DNA from: a virus
DNA length: 20,642 nucleotides
IMG/VR virus record: IMGVR_UViG_3300025120_000720
Span: 1-20,642 of that record
Reading direction: 5' to 3' (one strand)
Below the pieces are notes generated by a model that was not told the DNA's origin, did not search any database, and saw only the letters and a program-made list of their open reading frames with translations. Both the position numbers and the translations under genes were made by a program. The first letter of the stretch is position 1. Each line of letters starts with the position of its first letter. Shown here in pieces: positions 18,730 to 20,642 of the stretch.

Positions 18730-18938
18730 TATTTTAGTCCTCCTAATTTTAGTATTCCGTCTTTGGTTAATTGATATCCTTCTTCGTGGGCTGATGCCTT
18801 CCACTCTTTCTTCTCTGTCTTCTCGGCTATCTTCTTGCCTGTTTGAATACCTTTGATGATTACCGATGCTGGGTCTATTGACTTGTCTCCACCACCCACA
18901 ACCGTGAGCCATATTCCAAATATCGTTTCCAATATCAT
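18729..18938 (-). CDS. Small hypothetical protein with hydrophobic N-terminus (69 aa)
   Basis: The N-terminus (MILETIFGIWLTVVGGG) is mildly hydrophobic, and the rest is a Lys/Glu-rich helix ending in a winged-helix-like fragment (EEGYQLTKDGILKLGG). The ATG at 18938 is preferred over 18950, because it overlaps the stop of the upstream small membrane-protein gene by 4 nt (ATGA coupling). Function unknown. Confidence 0.65.
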   Translation of the reverse strand: MILETIFGIWLTVVGGGDKSIDPASVIIKGIQTGKKIAEKTEKKEWKASAHEEGYQLTKDGILKLGGLK

Positions 18939-19048
18939 CTCATAATCCACGGTCCAAACAATATCAGTATCAACATCGCTGGCACCACTATGGTCATTGG
19001 CCAGAAATCCAATAGTTCAAATATCATTTTTTTGGTTTTCTTTTTCAT
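18935..19048 (-). CDS. Micro-protein, single membrane helix (37 aa)
   Basis: Too short for many gene finders. The frame begins MKKKTKK at 19048, directly after the stop of the upstream gene (TAG-ATG), and continues into MIFELLDFWPMTIVVPAMLI and a hydrophobic stretch ending PWIMR. That is a positive N-terminus and one membrane helix (about residues 17-33). Its stop overlaps the ATG of the next gene (ATGA). The tight packing on both sides supports a real gene; an internal ATG at 19027 is a possible alternative. There is no Shine-Dalgarno. Confidence 0.55.
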   Translation of the reverse strand: MKKKTKKMIFELLDFWPMTIVVPAMLILILFGPWIMR

Positions 19049-19306
19049 CTATCTAAATTTACTTTCTAAATGGCCCAAGTGTTCTCGGCACCATTCTCTT
19101 ATTTCGTTTTTGGCTGGTATGATCTCCGCCTCTCTGTATCCAAAGCCGAAACAGATGTGTTGGAATCTGTCTGCGAATTTGTCCGGTCCCATCAAAGCAT
19201 CCTCACCATAAGAGGTACAGCCGTCTAGGTATTCACCTTGGTTGTATGATTCTATCATATCCTCGTATATCTCGTCTATGGATTTTGTCTGTAATCCTAC
19301 GGTCAT
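19049..19306 (-). CDS. Small hypothetical protein (85 aa), early operon
   Basis: Acidic, soluble (DEIYEDMIESYNQGEYLDG, FQHICFGFGYREAEIIPAKNE), not recognised. The ATG at 19306 overlaps the stop of the upstream gene as TAATG. The next micro-protein gene begins immediately at its stop. Confidence 0.72.
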   Translation of the reverse strand: MTVGLQTKSIDEIYEDMIESYNQGEYLDGCTSYGEDALMGPDKFADRFQHICFGFGYREAEIIPAKNEIREWCREHLGHLESKFR

Positions 19307-19548
19307 TATCTAACGATACCTTTCTGCATGATCTGATGATGATCTAAAGCATCTGCAACCACTGTGGGTTCTTCTGGCACCTTGTCCGTGATCTTGTAGT
19401 TGTGGATTTCAAGAACCTTCTTCATGTTCTCCACAGCCTCTAATCTGTTTGTTCTTGTTGGGAAACTTGAATCCGATAAGTCTAATTTGATCTTATTGAA
19501 CAAGTCCATCAATTGATCTACTTCTTTGTCGTTTAAATGATCTGACAT
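19306..19548 (-). CDS. Small hypothetical protein (80 aa), first gene of leftward early operon
   Basis: Acidic, helical (MSDHLNDKEVDQLMDLFNKIKLDLSDSS), no recognised family. The ATG at 19548 is chosen over the upstream one at 19578, because AAAGGAG stands 9 nt before it. The preceding leader mirrors that of the rightward gene at 19787. Transcription is from the sigma70-like promoter at 19584-19611. Confidence 0.72.
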   Translation of the reverse strand: MSDHLNDKEVDQLMDLFNKIKLDLSDSSFPTRTNRLEAVENMKKVLEIHNYKITDKVPEEPTVVADALDHHQIMQKGIVR

Positions 19549-19583
19549 TTTATTCAACTCCTTTGTTTGGTTATTCATAATTC

Positions 19584-19611
19584 ATTTTAGCACGGATCTC
19601 GATTGGGTCAA
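19584..19611 (-). promoter_or_regulatory. Sigma70-like early promoter with extended -10 (leftward)
   Basis: Minus strand TTGACC (19606-19611), 16-nt spacer ending TGC, then TAAAAT (19584-19589). The TG one base before the -10 makes it an extended -10 promoter. It is nearly the same as the rightward promoter at 19727-19754. Confidence 0.65.
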
Positions 19612-19618
19612 CCGGTGG

Positions 19619-19632
19619 ATATTATATAATAT
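19619..19632. repeat. 14-bp perfect AT palindrome
   Basis: ATATTATATAATAT between the two divergent early promoters. It could melt or bind a regulator; on the plus strand it contains a TATAAT without a matched -35. Confidence 0.6.
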
Positions 19633-19638
19633 AAAGCC

Positions 19639-19684
19639 GACTATACCTAGTGCCATTCAGTGAGACCAACTACTAGATATAGTC
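19639..19684. repeat. 13-bp inverted repeat with 20-nt spacer
   Basis: GACTATACCTAGT (19639-19651) and ACTAGATATAGTC (19672-19684) pair with one mismatch. The site is between the two divergent early promoters, 43 bp upstream of the rightward -35. ATAGTC is repeated once more right after it (19685-19690). Confidence 0.7.
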
Positions 19685-19726
19685 ATAGTCAAAAAACACC
19701 ACATTCTATGCGACTTCTACAGGTGG

Positions 19727-19754
19727 TTGACGCTATTACCATCCATGCTATACT
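19727..19754 (+). promoter_or_regulatory. Sigma70-like early promoter with extended -10 (rightward)
   Basis: TTGACG (19727-19732), 16-nt spacer ending TGC, TATACT (19749-19754). TG is positioned as an extended -10. Reads the 93-aa and Api92-like genes. Confidence 0.65.
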
Positions 19755-19786
19755 GAATTATGAAACTAACAAAAGGAGTTGAACAA

Positions 19787-20068
19787 ATGAAGATAGACAT
19801 ACACAATGACATCTTAAAGATGGATGATGCTGAATTATCATCGATCATAGAGACAGTGAAATTGAGAAGAAATCAATTACACTTCAAGAACGCCCATTCA
19901 TTAAGAATTGGCCAAAGAGTATCTTTCGCAGGTAGACGAGGAATTACCGAGAAGGGTACTGTTAAGAAAATTAAGATCAAATATGTTCTAGTAGAAACTG
20001 ACAGGGGTCAGAGATGGAATGTACCAGGATCACACCTAACTCAAATCAAGGAGGCAGTTAATGCCTAA
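19787..20068 (+). CDS. Small conserved phage protein with KOW/SH3-like core (93 aa)
   Basis: N-terminal helix (MKIDIHNDILKMDDAELSSI) followed by a strand-rich segment LRIGQRVSFAGRRGITEKGTVKKIKIKYVLVETDRGQRWNVPGS, the pattern G-x-x-V-x-F...G-x-V-x-K-I-x-x-x-Y-V-x-V-E...W-x-V-P seen in small SH3/KOW-like barrels. Proteins like this are common in early regions of T4-like marine phages; function not known. Start at 19787 has AAAGGAG 8 nt upstream; the ATG at 19760 is too close to the promoter to have a Shine-Dalgarno. It overlaps the next gene by 8 nt. Confidence 0.78.
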   Translation: MKIDIHNDILKMDDAELSSIIETVKLRRNQLHFKNAHSLRIGQRVSFAGRRGITEKGTVKKIKIKYVLVETDRGQRWNVPGSHLTQIKEAVNA

Positions 20069-20642
20069 TTGGTGCGATAATCAAATCACTATCACGGGTC
20101 CGAATTCCGTGATAGACAAGATAGAGAAGATAGTAAAAGAAGAGAAGGACGGTCACGGACTTCTTGATTTCATGTATCCGATGCCCAAGGAACTAGATGA
20201 CACGAGGGCAGACGGTAGCAAGGACAAAGAAATGTTGGCGAAGCATGGACACTCAGACTGGTACAGTTGGAGAACAGACAACTGGTGCACCAAGTGGGAG
20301 GTGAACGAGTTCTACGGTGTGGACAGGAAAGATGACACCATATCATTCGCATTCAGTTCAGCCTGGGCACCACCGACTGGTGCTTATACCCACTTCATAA
20401 CAAGCATGGCGGAGAAGAACTTGGATGTGTCCTTGAAGGCGTACTACTACGAAGGTGGATGTGATTTCGCAGGATGTTGGGACAATGGTGATGACGAGTG
20501 CATCAGCCCAAGCGATTACAAGTCCGACGATGATTACTGGAACGATGGATTGGGCTATGACCTGAACGAGATGTTCAACTTCATAGAGTCAATGCAGGAG
20601 TACGAAGCAGAACAAGAAGCTGAAAAGGAAGATGTCACAGAG
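20061..20642 (+). CDS. Api92-like ferredoxin-like domain protein (partial, runs off the window)
   Basis: The N-terminus MPNWCDNQITITGP and the later blocks MYPMPKEL, WYSWRTDNWCTKWEV and FSSAWAPPTG are the pattern of the phage and plasmid Api92/YubB-type protein (ferredoxin-like fold; function unknown), with the usual Cys-Asp-Asn near the start. A highly acidic C-terminal part continues to the window edge at residue 194. GGAGG stands 5 nt before the ATG, inside the end of the upstream gene, so the two are coupled by an 8-nt overlap. Not complete; length cannot be compared. Confidence 0.85.
   Translation, partial: MPNWCDNQITITGPNSVIDKIEKIVKEEKDGHGLLDFMYPMPKELDDTRADGSKDKEMLAKHGHSDWYSWRTDNWCTKWEVNEFYGVDRKDDTISFAFSSAWAPPTGAYTHFITSMAEKNLDVSLKAYYYEGGCDFAGCWDNGDDECISPSDYKSDDDYWNDGLGYDLNEMFNFIESMQEYEAEQEAEKEDVTE

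Noticed and set aside
1-20642. tRNA, rRNA, insertion sequence or integrase
   Set aside because: None could be recognised by eye; the long noncoding stretches are under 300 bp and are described as promoter, leader, terminator or repeat regions.

Overview
The window looks like a piece of a large marine tailed-phage genome, most likely a T4-like myovirus of an alphaproteobacterium or cyanobacterium. It is moderately AT-rich and very densely packed, and genes sit on both strands in short operons. Stop/start overlaps such as TAATG and ATGA are common. The strongest argument is a T4-type late-promoter box (TATAAATA or NNTAAATA) next to at least twelve gene starts. A second promoter class has TTGAC-type -35 elements with 16-17 bp spacers, as expected for host sigma70 early transcription. 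No terminase, capsid, tail-tube or polymerase gene is in view, so the phage assignment rests on promoter architecture, gene style and recognisable phage families (an Api92-like protein, a DUF6267-like protein, 2OG oxygenase, FkbM methyltransferase). The host is inferred only.

Layout. 1-1823: a partial coiled-coil/membrane protein, an unknown protein, and a tandem pair of paralogous, probably structural proteins behind a late promoter with a hairpin leader. 1884-7805: late operons with an FkbM methyltransferase, a GT10-like glycosyltransferase (opposite strand), a DUF6267-like protein with a KWDG motif, a class I methyltransferase, a sulfotransferase-like P-loop protein and a 2OG-Fe(II) oxygenase. 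7813-9205: a ferritin-like diiron protein and a divergent class I glutamine amidotransferase. 9182-12317: an early-promoter operon carrying two parts of a tripartite tricarboxylate transporter (TctC binding protein, TctA permease) plus a second methyltransferase. 12437-14199: a two-TM protein, small basic and coiled-coil proteins, DUF1178, and a second sulfotransferase-like protein. 14246-14776: a self-contained early unit (sigma70 promoter, basic protein, terminator). 14783-17263: radical SAM/SPASM-like protein, a small probable structural protein, and a UDP-glucose/GDP-mannose dehydrogenase family enzyme. 17319-18248: two divergent, very basic small proteins separated by 12-bp tandem repeats. 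18251-20642: an early module with a leftward operon of six small genes and a rightward operon ending in a truncated Api92-like gene, separated by duplicated head-to-head promoters, an AT palindrome and a long inverted repeat.

How it may work together. Early genes would be read by host RNA polymerase from five sigma70-like promoters, and tctC-tctA belongs to this class, which suggests substrate-uptake reprogramming during infection. Late genes would be read by a gp55-like sigma from TAAATA boxes. In most late genes the box lies exactly 5 or 6 nt before the ATG, which predicts leaderless or almost leaderless late mRNAs; only a few late genes have a leader and Shine-Dalgarno. Sugar- and methyl-modifying enzymes, sulfotransferase-like proteins and an oxygenase suggest decoration of virion glycans or of host surface molecules.
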